From Salinivibrio socompensis S35 (GTDB lineage: Bacteria > Pseudomonadota > Gammaproteobacteria > Enterobacterales > Vibrionaceae): a stretch of DNA of 37,791 nucleotides. Positions 1 through 10,856 of this stretch are shown one piece after another (position 1 is the stretch's first letter; every line of letters starts with the position of its first letter). Location of the stretch: assembly GCF_000513715.1 (NCBI RefSeq), contig NZ_AQOD01000051.1, forward strand, positions 35 to 37,825, read 5' to 3'. The position numbers and the translations under genes were made by a program. Below the pieces are notes generated by a model that saw only the letters and a program-made list of their open reading frames with translations, did no database searches and was not told where the DNA came from.

Positions 1-1067
1 CGCTTTGCGCTCAACATCGGCAATATCACCATCACCAGAGTGCACCACACATGATATCCGAGCCGGCTCTCCGTAACTCAAGGGGTGACCGGGTACCTCA
101 ATCACAGTGAGACCATTGATTTGGCCAATATGTTCACCGCGCGTATCAATAAAAACTTGTCCTTTATGGATGTCTTCAATAGCACGCTCTGGTAGATAGG
201 AAGCTCGCTGGTAACGACGCGTAATGGCCGCATCAATCGCCTGCCCATCTAACACATCATCGACCGTCATCAGCGATTCAGCCAATAATTGTTGATACCA
301 AATAGGGCATAGTGGCATGCGTAACTGGTCTTCGCTTTCGCGCGCGCCTGCTTGGAGTAAACGAACCAGGCAGAGTCGGTGACACTCAGTGTTGTTAGTA
401 TGGTCAGAATTCCTTTTAACCAAGAAAAATAGGGCGTGATATTATTCGCGTTGAGTTCGATGTCTTGTTCATACTCAGCATAAGCAGATAAGCCATCGTA
501 AAGATCCGGCTCGTTGGTTTCGAAATCGGCCAGCCACTGTCTATCGCCGACCAACACAAGTCGAACATCGAGGCGTTCATCCGGTAATTCGGTTATTTGG
601 TCTGGACGGGCAGTTTGCCAGGCCAGTTTACCTGTCGACAAAAACTGTTTCAGGCGCACCCAAACACGAGGTTGTTGCAGCACATCGGCAACTTTTAAGA
701 TTAAAACGCCACCATTGGCTTGATGAAGTAAGCCTGATTTTTTTTGTGACGCTGTCACATTCTTATTGGCATCATAGGCAAAACCGAATAGTGTCGACTC
801 GGTGACTGCCTCGCCGATTAAAACAGGTGAACTCGGACATTGCGCGGTTAGCTCATCCCGATATGCGTTGAGATAGTGCGGAAGATCAGCAGACATCACG
901 GTAAGACAACGTGTCGAGCACGAAGATGACATCAACCACTGCAAAGCCTGGGTTAAGCGGGACTGCAGCGACAGTAGCGTGGCGGCCTCTAAATACTCAA
1001 ATTGGGCGATGTCTGGGGAAAACTGAGAATAATGTGGTTTGGCATCACGCCAATCGACTTCATGCAT
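1..1067 (-). CDS. lonP: Lon-like ATP-dependent protease (LonP/YcbZ family), partial and frameshifted
   Basis: This encodes the N-terminal and middle part of the Lon-related protease family typified by E. coli YcbZ; the C-terminal proteolytic domain lies beyond the window start. The first frame (270-1067, start ATG at 1067) reads MHEVDWRDAKP and contains LLHQANGGVLIL, a Walker-B-like motif of this family. After about position 366 the match moves to another frame, which runs open to base 1 and reads RGEHIGQINGLTV, VPGHPLSYGEPARISCVVHS and DVERKA, all family-typical. Adding one G to the GG at about 366 (minus strand TGGTTCG) joins both halves as ...AWVRLLQAGARE.... The gene is divergent from matP, the same neighbour pair as ycbZ-matP in E. 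coli. Family assignment is firm; whether the shift is real is not known. Confidence 0.88.
746..758. promoter_or_regulatory. matS: matS site (MatP-binding macrodomain Ter motif)
   Basis: The sequence GTGACGCTGTCAC is a perfect match to the known matS consensus GTGACRNYGTCAC. It lies inside the lonP coding region about 0.5 kb from matP and 1.3 kb from dif. MatP dimers bind such sites to organise and hold together the terminus macrodomain. Confidence 0.85.
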
Positions 1068-1216
1068 GTCTATGATTACTGACTACGATTAGAATAAATA
1101 AAGTATAAAGGATAACACACTGCGGTAATAGAATGGGCACCATAACGAAGGGATCAATGACCAACGGATAGGGTGAGCATCCAAGTGTGTGATAATTGAA
1201 CAGGCAGCGGCTTAGT

Positions 1217-1229
1217 GTTACGCTGTCAC
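1217..1229. promoter_or_regulatory. near-matS sequence in the matP leader
   Basis: GTTACGCTGTCAC differs from the matS consensus at one conserved position (T for G at position 3). It sits 26 bases before the matP start codon, so MatP bound there could affect its own expression. This is a candidate only; one-mismatch matS sites generally bind more weakly. Confidence 0.3.
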
Positions 1230-1255
1230 CCATTGGCGTGACTGAAGCTTGGCAT

Positions 1256-1705
1256 ATGAAATATCAACAACTCGAAAACCTTGAAGCAGGCTGGAAATGG
1301 GCCTATTTGGTGAAAAAATGGAAAGATGGTGACGCTGTCACAAAATATATCGATACGGATGAGGCAAAGACAGCGGTTAATGCCTTGCTGGCTATTGAGT
1401 ATGAGCCCACGCGTATTAATCAGTGGATTGACACGCACATGGCGTCATCATTGGAGAAAAAACTCAAACAAGCGATCCGGGCTAAGCGAAAACGTCACTT
1501 TAATGCTGAACAAGAACAAACGCGGAAAAAGTCGATCGATTTAGACTACCGCGTATGGGAAAAGCTATCGCAAAAAGCCCATGAGCTTGACGCGACCTTG
1601 TCCGATACCATTGAGTACTTGCTGTCTGAGGCAAGCCGCTCAGAAAGTGCCAACAAGCAAGTGGATACGCTAAAGCAAGATCTCAACAACTTGCTGGATA
1701 TGTAA
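1256..1705 (+). CDS. matP: Macrodomain Ter protein MatP
   Basis: MatP is the DNA-binding protein that organises the chromosome terminus by binding matS and delays segregation of sister termini. The 149-residue product matches E. coli MatP (150 aa) from its first residues (MKYQQLENLEAGWKW) through the basic DNA-binding segment IRAKRKRHFNAEQ at about 77-89 and the ribbon-helix-helix segment RKKSIDLDYRVWEKL at about 94-108. The C-terminus ending TLKQDLNNLL matches the family's coiled-coil end. The ATG at 1256 is chosen because homology starts exactly there; the open frame extends 20 codons further upstream without support. A perfect matS site lies inside the gene and dif lies 380 bp downstream. 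Confidence 0.96.
   Translation: MKYQQLENLEAGWKWAYLVKKWKDGDAVTKYIDTDEAKTAVNALLAIEYEPTRINQWIDTHMASSLEKKLKQAIRAKRKRHFNAEQEQTRKKSIDLDYRVWEKLSQKAHELDATLSDTIEYLLSEASRSESANKQVDTLKQDLNNLLDM
1329..1341. promoter_or_regulatory. matS: matS site inside matP
   Basis: GTGACGCTGTCAC is a perfect matS match. It spans codons about 25-29 of matP (encoding part of GDAVT), so the gene for the matS-binding protein carries its own target. It is identical to the site at 746-758. Confidence 0.85.
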
Positions 1706-1734
1706 AACCTGTTACCGATAAGTGAGCATGCAGT

Positions 1735-2025
1735 ATGGGCTACTTTTTACTGATTTCTTTTGCCATATTTCTCGCATTTATGCTAATCGACCGGCCATTG
1801 CTGGTGATGGCGTTTAAAGATGGCCAGTTAGTGCGCCATAAAGGCAAGGTGCCGAAAGGCTTTTTACACGATTGCCAAGACATCGCTAAACGCCATCCGT
1901 TTACCGGCACCATAAAGGTCTATAGTAATCGCTTTAAGCCTGCAAAAGTCGTACTGTCGCGCAGTATTGACCATCGCACTCAGCAACGGATTAAAAACGT
2001 ATTTCCGCATCAATCATTTAAATGA
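1735..2025 (+). CDS. DUF3634 family small membrane-anchored protein
   Basis: A 96-residue protein with one N-terminal hydrophobic segment (about residues 3-28, including LLISFAIFLAFMLI) followed by a basic soluble part. The late motif SRSIDHRTQQRIKNVFP is what I associate with DUF3634, a short family found mainly in Vibrio and relatives whose hallmark is a terminal NVFP. Function is unknown. It starts 29 bases after the matP stop, so it may be cotranscribed with matP. No strong Shine-Dalgarno sequence is seen; ATG at 1735 is the only sensible start. Its stop codon falls inside a 16-bp tandem duplication and dif lies 60 bp beyond. Confidence 0.8.
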   Translation: MGYFLLISFAIFLAFMLIDRPLLVMAFKDGQLVRHKGKVPKGFLHDCQDIAKRHPFTGTIKVYSNRFKPAKVVLSRSIDHRTQQRIKNVFPHQSFK

Positions 2026-2048
2026 TAAAGCCTTTAAATGATAAAGCC
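2017..2048 (+). repeat. 16-bp tandem duplication at the end of the DUF3634 gene
   Basis: The unit TTTAAATGATAAAGCC occurs twice head to tail (2017-2032 and 2033-2048) and is followed by TT, starting a third copy. The first copy carries the TGA stop of the upstream gene. It probably arose by slippage and ends 36 bp before dif. Confidence 0.9.
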
Positions 2049-2084
2049 TTGGCGGTCGTCAGGCTGATTTGCACCCAAACCCAA

Positions 2085-2112
2085 GGTGCGCATTATATGT
2101 ATTATGTTAAAT
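2085..2112 (+). other. dif: dif site, chromosome dimer resolution site for XerCD
   Basis: The 28 bp split cleanly into an XerC arm GGTGCGCATTA (2085-2095), a 6-bp centre TATGTA (2096-2101) and an XerD arm TTATGTTAAAT (2102-2112). The XerD arm is identical to E. coli dif, and the XerC arm differs from it at one base and from Vibrio cholerae dif1, as I recall it, at one base. XerC and XerD recombine here, activated by FtsK, to resolve chromosome dimers at division. Its intergenic position, the neighbouring matS sites and converging gene directions all agree with a terminus. The overall base match is too long to be chance. Confidence 0.95.
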
Positions 2113-2181
2113 GGCGTATCAGATAACGCTGTTGTGTTACGCTATACTTCCGTGAGTGGCTCTCTTTGCTTACCATTGAAC

Positions 2182-2215
2182 GTAATTAGCTATTTACCAT
2201 AAAATAGCTAATTAC
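2182..2215. repeat. Perfect 14-bp-arm inverted repeat next to dif
   Basis: GTAATTAGCTATTT, a 6-base loop (ACCATA), then AAATAGCTAATTAC. The arms are perfectly complementary and AT-rich. It lies between dif and the convergent kinase gene. It could act as a weak bidirectional terminator, but neither side has a clean T-run; a structural role near dif is possible. Confidence 0.75.
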
Positions 2216-2282
2216 TACTTCCTTTAATCGTCATTATTCCAATGTTTGGACTAAGTCGATTCAACTCAGCGGCAATTAGCCA

Positions 2283-5592
<3,310 letters not shown>

Positions 5593-5620
5593 GTCACCGT
5601 TACGTTGGTAGGATTTGGAA

Positions 5621-5650
5621 TGTATCACCGTGCTAATGATACATGTATCA
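5621..5650. promoter_or_regulatory. Three TGTATCA half-sites upstream of the FIST operon
   Basis: TGTATCA occurs at 5621-5627, its reverse complement TGATACA at 5637-5643, and TGTATCA again at 5644-5650. The last two abut to form a perfect 14-bp palindrome, TGATACATGTATCA. The array sits in the divergent gap between the FIST gene (start 5592) and the gene on the other strand. It looks like an operator with two overlapping dyads; the binding protein is unknown. Confidence 0.55.
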
Positions 5651-5738
5651 AGCGATCAATTCATTGTTCTAGGTGGCTGAAATAGATTCTAAACTGACGT
5701 ATCCTACGCGTCCTTTGTCTATCAATAGAACGTTGAAC

Positions 5739-6299
5739 ATGGATTGTCGACCCGTCGCGCTATTGGGTGGCGCGTGCACCTTAGGTGCGACCATTGCTTA
5801 CCAACTGGCCGCTCAAGGTTACACCCCCATTATTATTGATCACGATCAGGCGTCTGCGCTTGATATTGTCGCTCATGAACCCAGAGTTCGATTTAAATCG
5901 ATTCCGGTACTAACCATCGACGCCCTCACTACCACTCTATCGCAAGCTGTTTCTCAGCTTGCACCGCTGACTGGTGTGGTACAAGTTCCCAAAAACGGGG
6001 AGCGATATATGCAACTTTTGGGTTATTCGACGTTAGCCCAATTCTGTCAAGCTGATGCGGCTTGTGTCACCATTCATCCTCATGGCGAGCCAACAGCACT
6101 TCATCACGATGACGTATCAGATACAAACTGCTTGCAACGGATTAACAGGGTGAGTTTCTGGTTAGATCACAATCTTAACAGTGATGATGAAACATTATCA
6201 GTGCGTGAAAAGTGCGAAGTTTTGTCTCCACTGGTTTGCTTTCTTCTAGGGAGAGAGTCAAAATGCATTAATAAACAGATTTTTAGCGTAAAGCTTTAG
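5739..6299 (+). CDS. Rossmann-fold protein resembling a degenerate short-chain dehydrogenase
   Basis: I do not recognise a specific family. The N-terminus RPVALLGGACTLGATIAYQLAAQGYTPIIIDHD (in two stretches: LLGGACTLGATIA, then a beta strand ending IIIDHD) is a typical nucleotide-binding start. Where an SDR would show NNAG, this protein has VVQVPKNGE, and no YxxxK pair is visible. The last 60 residues are low-complexity and the DNA there is AT-richer than its surroundings, suggesting a decayed or replaced C-terminus. At 186 aa it is shorter than normal SDRs (about 250). A GTG at 5673 gives 22 more residues, but neither start has a good ribosome site. It is divergent from the FIST operon and may share its operator. 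Confidence 0.5.
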   Translation: MDCRPVALLGGACTLGATIAYQLAAQGYTPIIIDHDQASALDIVAHEPRVRFKSIPVLTIDALTTTLSQAVSQLAPLTGVVQVPKNGERYMQLLGYSTLAQFCQADAACVTIHPHGEPTALHHDDVSDTNCLQRINRVSFWLDHNLNSDDETLSVREKCEVLSPLVCFLLGRESKCINKQIFSVKL

Positions 6300-6353
6300 C
6301 ACTTTAAATATAAAAAACGTCATAAATAAAGCGTTTCCTTTATTAATAAAGCG

Positions 6354-6806
6354 CTATATCGATAAATACGACACAAACCGCACTTTATTTATCCTTTTTG
6401 GGTAATTAAATTTAAATTGATACTGATCAAAGACAACGTTAAACATATTAATGTTTGCGGGGAGATCAACACGTGACCATTGCCAGTTGACCCTATATTT
6501 TCCCCCTTCTTGCGACTGGCTCTGGCTCAGCTCAGGTGCCTGTTTTCCCTTTTGCTCCCAGAACGCGGAGTGAGGCTTACTCTCTGAAACTAAAGAGAAA
6601 TGTATCACTTCATTCTTCGTGTTCCATTCATACTCTACTTTTTCTTGAGACTGTGATGTGCCACAAAAACCATTCATACCCTTACACTCTATAATGGCCA
6701 TTCTTGGCGTGTAAATAAGCGTGCGCCAAAAGAAGGCGACCACTAAAAGTGTGAGCATAACGATAATTTGCGCTAATCGTCCGCGAGTGAGTTTTTCTGC
6801 TGCCAT
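6354..6806 (-). CDS. Hypothetical single-pass membrane protein
   Basis: A 150-residue protein with one membrane segment at about residues 10-30 (IIVMLTLLVVAFFW), then a predicted periplasmic domain with two cysteines close together (ECKGMNGFC), rich in aromatic residues. I do not recognise the family. The ATG at 6806 follows GGAG by about 10 bases and is preferred to an upstream start at 6866. It is divergent from ccoN, whose long upstream region it bounds. A perfect FNR-box sequence lies inside its 3' part, probably by chance. Confidence 0.6.
   Translation of the reverse strand: MAAEKLTRGRLAQIIVMLTLLVVAFFWRTLIYTPRMAIIECKGMNGFCGTSQSQEKVEYEWNTKNEVIHFSLVSESKPHSAFWEQKGKQAPELSQSQSQEGGKYRVNWQWSRVDLPANINMFNVVFDQYQFKFNYPKRINKVRFVSYLSI
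6417..6430. promoter_or_regulatory. Perfect FNR-box sequence within a coding region
   Basis: TTGATACTGATCAA matches the Fnr/CRP-type consensus TTGATNNNNATCAA at all ten fixed bases. It lies inside the 3' end of the hypothetical gene, about 650 bp before ccoN, where it encodes part of FDQYQF. A functional role is uncertain. Confidence 0.35.
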
Positions 6807-7005
6807 GAATTGCTTTCTCCGTGTTACAGAGGTCAAAGTTTTATCAGAAAGGTGGGTAAGCCTCACGAAGTGTGTGGGTTAGCCCCTGTTTTTTAACCAG
6901 TATCTACAGTATGATTCTGGTCGAAAATGCCATTTTTACAAAGAAATAGCAACGAACTGTATAAAGCGGTTAAAAATCGTACGCAGCCAAGTGGTTTCGT
7001 AAAAA

Positions 7006-7014
7006 TGGTATGTT
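7006..7014 (+). promoter_or_regulatory. Candidate extended -10 promoter for ccoN
   Basis: TGGTATGTT gives an extended -10 (TGn followed by TATGTT). Transcription would begin near 7020, at the foot of the hairpin at 7019-7038. No clear -35 is seen, which would fit an activator-dependent promoter, but no consensus FNR box is visible in the 270 bp before ccoN. Confidence 0.3.
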
Positions 7015-7018
7015 AATA

Positions 7019-7038
7019 GACGAAGCGGAGGCTTCGTC
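7019..7038 (+). other. Stem-loop in the ccoN leader
   Basis: GACGAAGC, a GGAG loop, GCTTCGTC: an 8-bp perfect stem with a 4-base loop, 45 bp before the ccoN start. No T-run follows, so it is not a classic terminator. If transcription starts at the candidate -10 just upstream, this would cap the mRNA 5' end and could stabilise it. Confidence 0.5.
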
Positions 7039-7083
7039 CGTATTAAACGTGAGTGTAGTTAACTAAAAGTGGAAGCATGCAAT

Positions 7084-8509
7084 ATGAGCCAAGTTAAGCA
7101 GCTTGAACAAGACTACAACTACCGCGTTGTCCGCCAATTTACTCTTACAACAATTTTGTGGGGTATTGTGGGCATGGCTGTAGGTGTACTTATTGCCGCT
7201 CAGTTAGTGTGGCCTGCACTGAACTTTGATATTCCGTATTTGACGTACAGCCGTTTGCGTCCACTGCATACTAACGCAGTGATTTTCGCATTCGGTACCA
7301 GTGCGTTGTTTGCAACGTCGTATTATGTTGCACAACGTACTTGTCAAACACGGTTGTTCGGAGGGAAGTTAGCAGAGTTCACCTTCTGGGGTTGGCAAGC
7401 CATTATCCTTTCTGCAGCCATTTCGCTGCCTATGGGATACACCACCTCTAAAGAGTACGCTGAATTAGAGTGGCCAATCGATATCGCCATCGCGGTGGTA
7501 TGGGTGGCGTACGCTATCGTATTCTTTGGTACCCTTATTAAGCGTAAAACCTCGCATATATACGTTGCGAACTGGTTCTTCGGTGCCTTTATTCTGACCA
7601 TCGCTGTCTTGCACATCGTCAACAGTATGGCAATCCCTGTTTCACCGATGAAGTCTTACTCCATTTATGCCGGTGCAGTCGATGCAATGGTGCAGTGGTG
7701 GTATGGACACAACGCGGTTGGTTTCCTACTCACTGCCGGTTTCCTTGGGATGATGTACTATTTTGTACCCAAGCAAGCTGGCCGTCCTGTTTACTCCTAT
7801 CGCTTGTCTATTGTCCACTTCTGGGCACTGATCTCACTGTATATTTGGGCGGGCCCTCACCATTTGCACTATACCGCTCTGCCTGATTGGACACAGTCTG
7901 TCGGTATGGTGATGTCGTTGATCCTCTTTGCACCGTCTTGGGGGGATGATTAACGGTATTATGACCCTATCGGGGGCATGGCATAAGCTACGTTATGATC
8001 CTATCTTGCGCTTCTTGATCGTCTCTCTATCATTTTATGGTATGTCGACGTTTGAAGGCCCAATGATGTCGATCAAGACAGTTAATGCACTGTCTCACTA
8101 CACCGATTGGACAATCGGTCACGTGCACTCAGGTGCATTAGGCTGGGTTGCCATGGTATCTATCGGCTCTATCTATCACCTTATTCCAAAATTGTTCGGG
8201 CAAGAACGCATGTACTCGGTTTCACTGGTGAACGTGCACTTCTGGCTAGCGACAATCGGAACGGTGCTCTACATCGTCGCGATGTGGATCTCTGGTGTCA
8301 TGCAAGGCCTGATGTGGCGCGCAGTGAATACTGACGGCACATTGACATACAGCTTTGTGGAGTCATTAGAGGCCTCCTACCCGTTCTACTTTGTCCGCTT
8401 TATTGGCGGAGCGATTTTCCTATCAGGTATGTTCTTGATGGCTTACAACGCATACAAAACGATTCGTGCGCCGGAAGCCAGCTTGAAATCGCTTGAGCCT
8501 GCGGTGTAA
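7084..8509 (+). CDS. ccoN: cbb3-type cytochrome c oxidase subunit I (frameshifted)
   Basis: CcoN is the catalytic heme-copper subunit of the high-affinity cbb3 oxidase in the inner membrane, reducing oxygen at low tension. Conserved landmarks: [13 protein letters not shown] (low-spin heme ligand region), [10 protein letters not shown] (copper B), [11 protein letters not shown], then in the second frame [12 protein letters not shown] and the C-terminal [10 protein letters not shown]. The two frames join at a run of six G at about 7936-7941, where the conserved [14 protein letters not shown] is interrupted. Restoring WGGM needs two more bases (or one fewer for WGM). About 475 residues in total, normal for the family. 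ATG 7084 ([13 protein letters not shown]) is chosen by family start and an upstream GGAAG. First gene of ccoNOQP. Confidence 0.93.
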
Positions 8510-8522
8510 GGAGGACGATTAA

Positions 8523-9134
8523 ATGAGTTCAAATCGCCACGAAATAGTAGAAAAAAATACCGGTTTGCTTGCGATCTTAATCATTGTTGCTATCAGCTTC
8601 GGTGCATTAGTGGAAATCACCCCACTGATTTATCAAGATCAAACCACTGAACCAGTCGATAACCTTCGTCCGTATTCAGCTTTAGAGCTGGAAGGGCGAG
8701 ACATCTATATTCGTGAAGGATGTAATGTTTGCCACAGCCAGATGGTTCGTCCATTCCGTGCTGAAACAGAGCGTTACGGCCATTATGGTGTCGCGGGTGA
8801 AAGCGTCTGGGAACACCCTTTTCTTTGGGGCTCCAAACGTACAGGGCCTGATCTATCACGTGTCGGGGATCGGTATTCCGACGAATGGCATCGCGTTCAC
8901 TTGATTAATCCGAGAGATGTGGTCCCAGAGTCGAACATGCCTGGATTCCCTTGGCTAGCAGAGAACACGTTAGACGGGGAAACGACAGCCGCGAAGCTAC
9001 AGGTGTTCCGAAATCAATTTGGTGTACCTTATACCGATGAAGATATCGAGAACGCAAAAGCCGCTGTTAAAGGCAAAACGGAGATCGAAGCACTCATTGC
9101 TTATCTTCAGTCACTCGGTCATGCAATGAAGTAA
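8523..9134 (+). CDS. ccoO: cbb3-type cytochrome c oxidase subunit II
   Basis: CcoO is the membrane-anchored mono-heme cytochrome c that passes electrons to CcoN. The 203-residue product has one N-terminal membrane helix (about 17-35), the heme attachment motif CNVCH (about residue 68), QMVRPFRAE just after it, and SNMPGFPWL, which carries the axial methionine. The length is normal. A strong AAGGAGG lies upstream of ATG 8523, 13 bases after the ccoN stop. It is intact. Confidence 0.97.
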   Translation: MSSNRHEIVEKNTGLLAILIIVAISFGALVEITPLIYQDQTTEPVDNLRPYSALELEGRDIYIREGCNVCHSQMVRPFRAETERYGHYGVAGESVWEHPFLWGSKRTGPDLSRVGDRYSDEWHRVHLINPRDVVPESNMPGFPWLAENTLDGETTAAKLQVFRNQFGVPYTDEDIENAKAAVKGKTEIEALIAYLQSLGHAMK

Positions 9135-9146
9135 TAAGGAGGGCCT

Positions 9147-9326
9147 ATGGATATCGGCACCTTTCATAGTATTTGGACAGTGGTCATATTTGTGAGCTTC
9201 ATTGGGATTGTGGTATGGGCTTATAGCAAGCGTCAAAAGAAAAGTTTTGACGAAGCTGCCAATCTGATCTTCGCCGATGAAGAGCAGGATAAGTCCAACC
9301 ATAAGACAGGAGATAACCGCGAATGA
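9147..9326 (+). CDS. ccoQ: cbb3-type cytochrome c oxidase subunit IV (CcoQ/FixQ)
   Basis: A 59-residue protein, MDIGTFHSIWTVVIFVSF..., with one membrane helix (about 8-26) ending in WAYSKRQKKSFDEAA and an acidic tail. This is the CcoQ/FixQ pattern. CcoQ stabilises the cbb3 complex. AAGGAGG precedes the ATG, 12 bases after ccoO. Its stop overlaps the ccoP start as ATGA, which suggests translational coupling. Confidence 0.93.
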   Translation: MDIGTFHSIWTVVIFVSFIGIVVWAYSKRQKKSFDEAANLIFADEEQDKSNHKTGDNRE

Positions 9327-10303
9327 GTACGTTTTGGAGTATCTTCGTAACAGTCATTGTACTCGGCACAATAGCTGGTTGTGCTGCCCTTATCATTTGG
9401 ACAACCAAGGATAAAATGGGCGTTGCTGAGGGCGATGACATGGGTCACGACTACGATGGTATTCGTGAGCTGAATAACCCACTCCCCAAGTGGTGGTCCT
9501 ATATGTTTTGGGCCACATTGGTGTTTGGTATCGGTTACCTTATTCTATACCCAGGATTAGGTAACTTTGCTGGCGTTTTAGGTTGGAAAAGTTCTTATCA
9601 AAACATCAGCAGTGTCGACGAATCGCGTGAGTTAATGGCAAAAGCGCAAGAAGCTCAACACATTAACCAATACGCGATGGAGCTCGAAGCCGCTGACAAG
9701 GTCTTCGGTGAAGCGTTCCGCCAGTTAGCTTACCAAGAAGATGGTAAATCACTGCGTCCGATTACACAGATTGCGCGTAATGAAGAGGCTTTGAAGGTAG
9801 GTCAGCGTTTGTTTAGTCAAAACTGTGCGGCTTGTCATGGCTCAGATGCACGCGGTCAAGCAGGCTTTCCTAACTTGACTGACGAGGCATGGCTATATGG
9901 TGGTGAACCCGAAACCATTAAAGCGACGTTGCTCCATGGCCGAAAAGGCAACATGCCTGCTTGGCTAGATACCATGGGTGAAGACGGCGTCAAAGAAGTC
10001 GCTGCCTACGCACTGAGTTTGTCAGGACGTAAAGTCGATCCGCAAATGGCTGCGAAAGGTAAAACCCGATTCGTGGTATGTGCTGCTTGTCATGGGACAG
10101 ATGGCAAAGGTAACCCTGCCTTTGGTGCCCCGGACTTAACCGATAATATTTGGCTATATGGTGGCTCACGTCGCGCGGTGGAACAAACTATTCGCGGTGG
10201 TCGTCAAGGTGTGATGCCCGCATGGGAAGCACATCTTGGTGAAGAAAAAATTCAGATACTCTCTGCTTATGTATGGCGTTTGAGTAATCCTGAAGTAGAA
10301 TAA
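9323..10303 (+). CDS. ccoP: cbb3-type cytochrome c oxidase subunit III (diheme)
   Basis: CcoP is the diheme cytochrome c subunit that accepts electrons from the bc1 complex or soluble cytochromes. The 326-residue product has two N-terminal membrane helices (about 4-27 and 57-77, the latter WSYMFWATLVFGIGYLILY) and two heme c motifs, CAACHGSDARG (about 170) and CAACHGTDGKG (about 254), each followed by a methionine-containing MPAW. It is intact and overlaps ccoQ by 4 bases. Confidence 0.97.
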   Translation: MSTFWSIFVTVIVLGTIAGCAALIIWTTKDKMGVAEGDDMGHDYDGIRELNNPLPKWWSYMFWATLVFGIGYLILYPGLGNFAGVLGWKSSYQNISSVDESRELMAKAQEAQHINQYAMELEAADKVFGEAFRQLAYQEDGKSLRPITQIARNEEALKVGQRLFSQNCAACHGSDARGQAGFPNLTDEAWLYGGEPETIKATLLHGRKGNMPAWLDTMGEDGVKEVAAYALSLSGRKVDPQMAAKGKTRFVVCAACHGTDGKGNPAFGAPDLTDNIWLYGGSRRAVEQTIRGGRQGVMPAWEAHLGEEKIQILSAYVWRLSNPEVE

Positions 10304-10322
10304 TCACTTACGTGTTAATAAC

Positions 10323-10346
10323 AGCCCCTGCTTGCAGGGGCTTCTT
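10323..10346 (+). terminator. Hairpin terminator between ccoP and fixH
   Basis: AGCCCCTG, loop CTTG, CAGGGGCT followed by TCTT. The GC-rich 8-bp stem with a short T-rich tail is a likely intrinsic terminator, probably partial, since fixH and ccoI on the same strand begin right after it. It would lower expression of the assembly genes relative to the structural subunits. Confidence 0.65.
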
Positions 10347-10368
10347 AAATTTAAACCGAGGAGCTCTC

Positions 10369-10854
10369 ATGATAACCCCCTGGTACAAGCAGTTCTGGCC
10401 TTGGTTCCTTATCGCTCTCCCCGCTACGGTTGTCGTCGCCAGTCTCGTTACATTCACGCTTTTTTCAATGAACTCAGTGTCACTCGTTGCTGAGGATTAC
10501 TACAAAAAAGGGAAAGGGATCAATGTCGATTTATCGAAGCTTAAAGTCGCCGATCAACTTGGCATCTCGGCGCAACTTTCGTCTTCAGAGGAAGCGATTG
10601 CGGTTGCGCTTGATAAAGGGCAACTTGAAACATTTCCGGCGCTGAAGGTTCATCTACAGCATCGCACTCTCGAGCGTAAAGACGTGAATGTGATGGTAAA
10701 CCCCAATCAAGCGGGTATTTATCACCTCGATCTCGCTGAGCCTATATCTGGCCCTTGGTTTATCGAAGTGTCATCATTTGATAAACAGTGGAAAGTCCAC
10801 GGACGCGTTAATTTTCCTTTATCTAATACCCTGACGTTAAGCGGTAAGCAGTAA
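10369..10854 (+). CDS. ccoH: cbb3 oxidase assembly protein FixH/CcoH
   Basis: FixH/CcoH is a small membrane protein needed for cbb3 assembly and stability. The 161-residue product has one N-terminal membrane helix (about 10-35, FLIALPATVVVASLVTFTLF) followed by SVSLVAEDYYKKGKGIN, the family signature EDYYKKG, and a periplasmic beta-rich domain. ATG 10369 follows GAGGAG; a longer open frame starts at 10312 within the terminator and is not supported. It is 2 bases upstream of ccoI. Confidence 0.88.
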   Translation: MITPWYKQFWPWFLIALPATVVVASLVTFTLFSMNSVSLVAEDYYKKGKGINVDLSKLKVADQLGISAQLSSSEEAIAVALDKGQLETFPALKVHLQHRTLERKDVNVMVNPNQAGIYHLDLAEPISGPWFIEVSSFDKQWKVHGRVNFPLSNTLTLSGKQ

Positions 10855-10856
10855 CC

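Noticed and set aside
7936-7941. G6 run in ccoN as a phase-variation switch
   Set aside because: The run is short and many other genes in the window show similar homopolymer errors, so an artefact is more likely.
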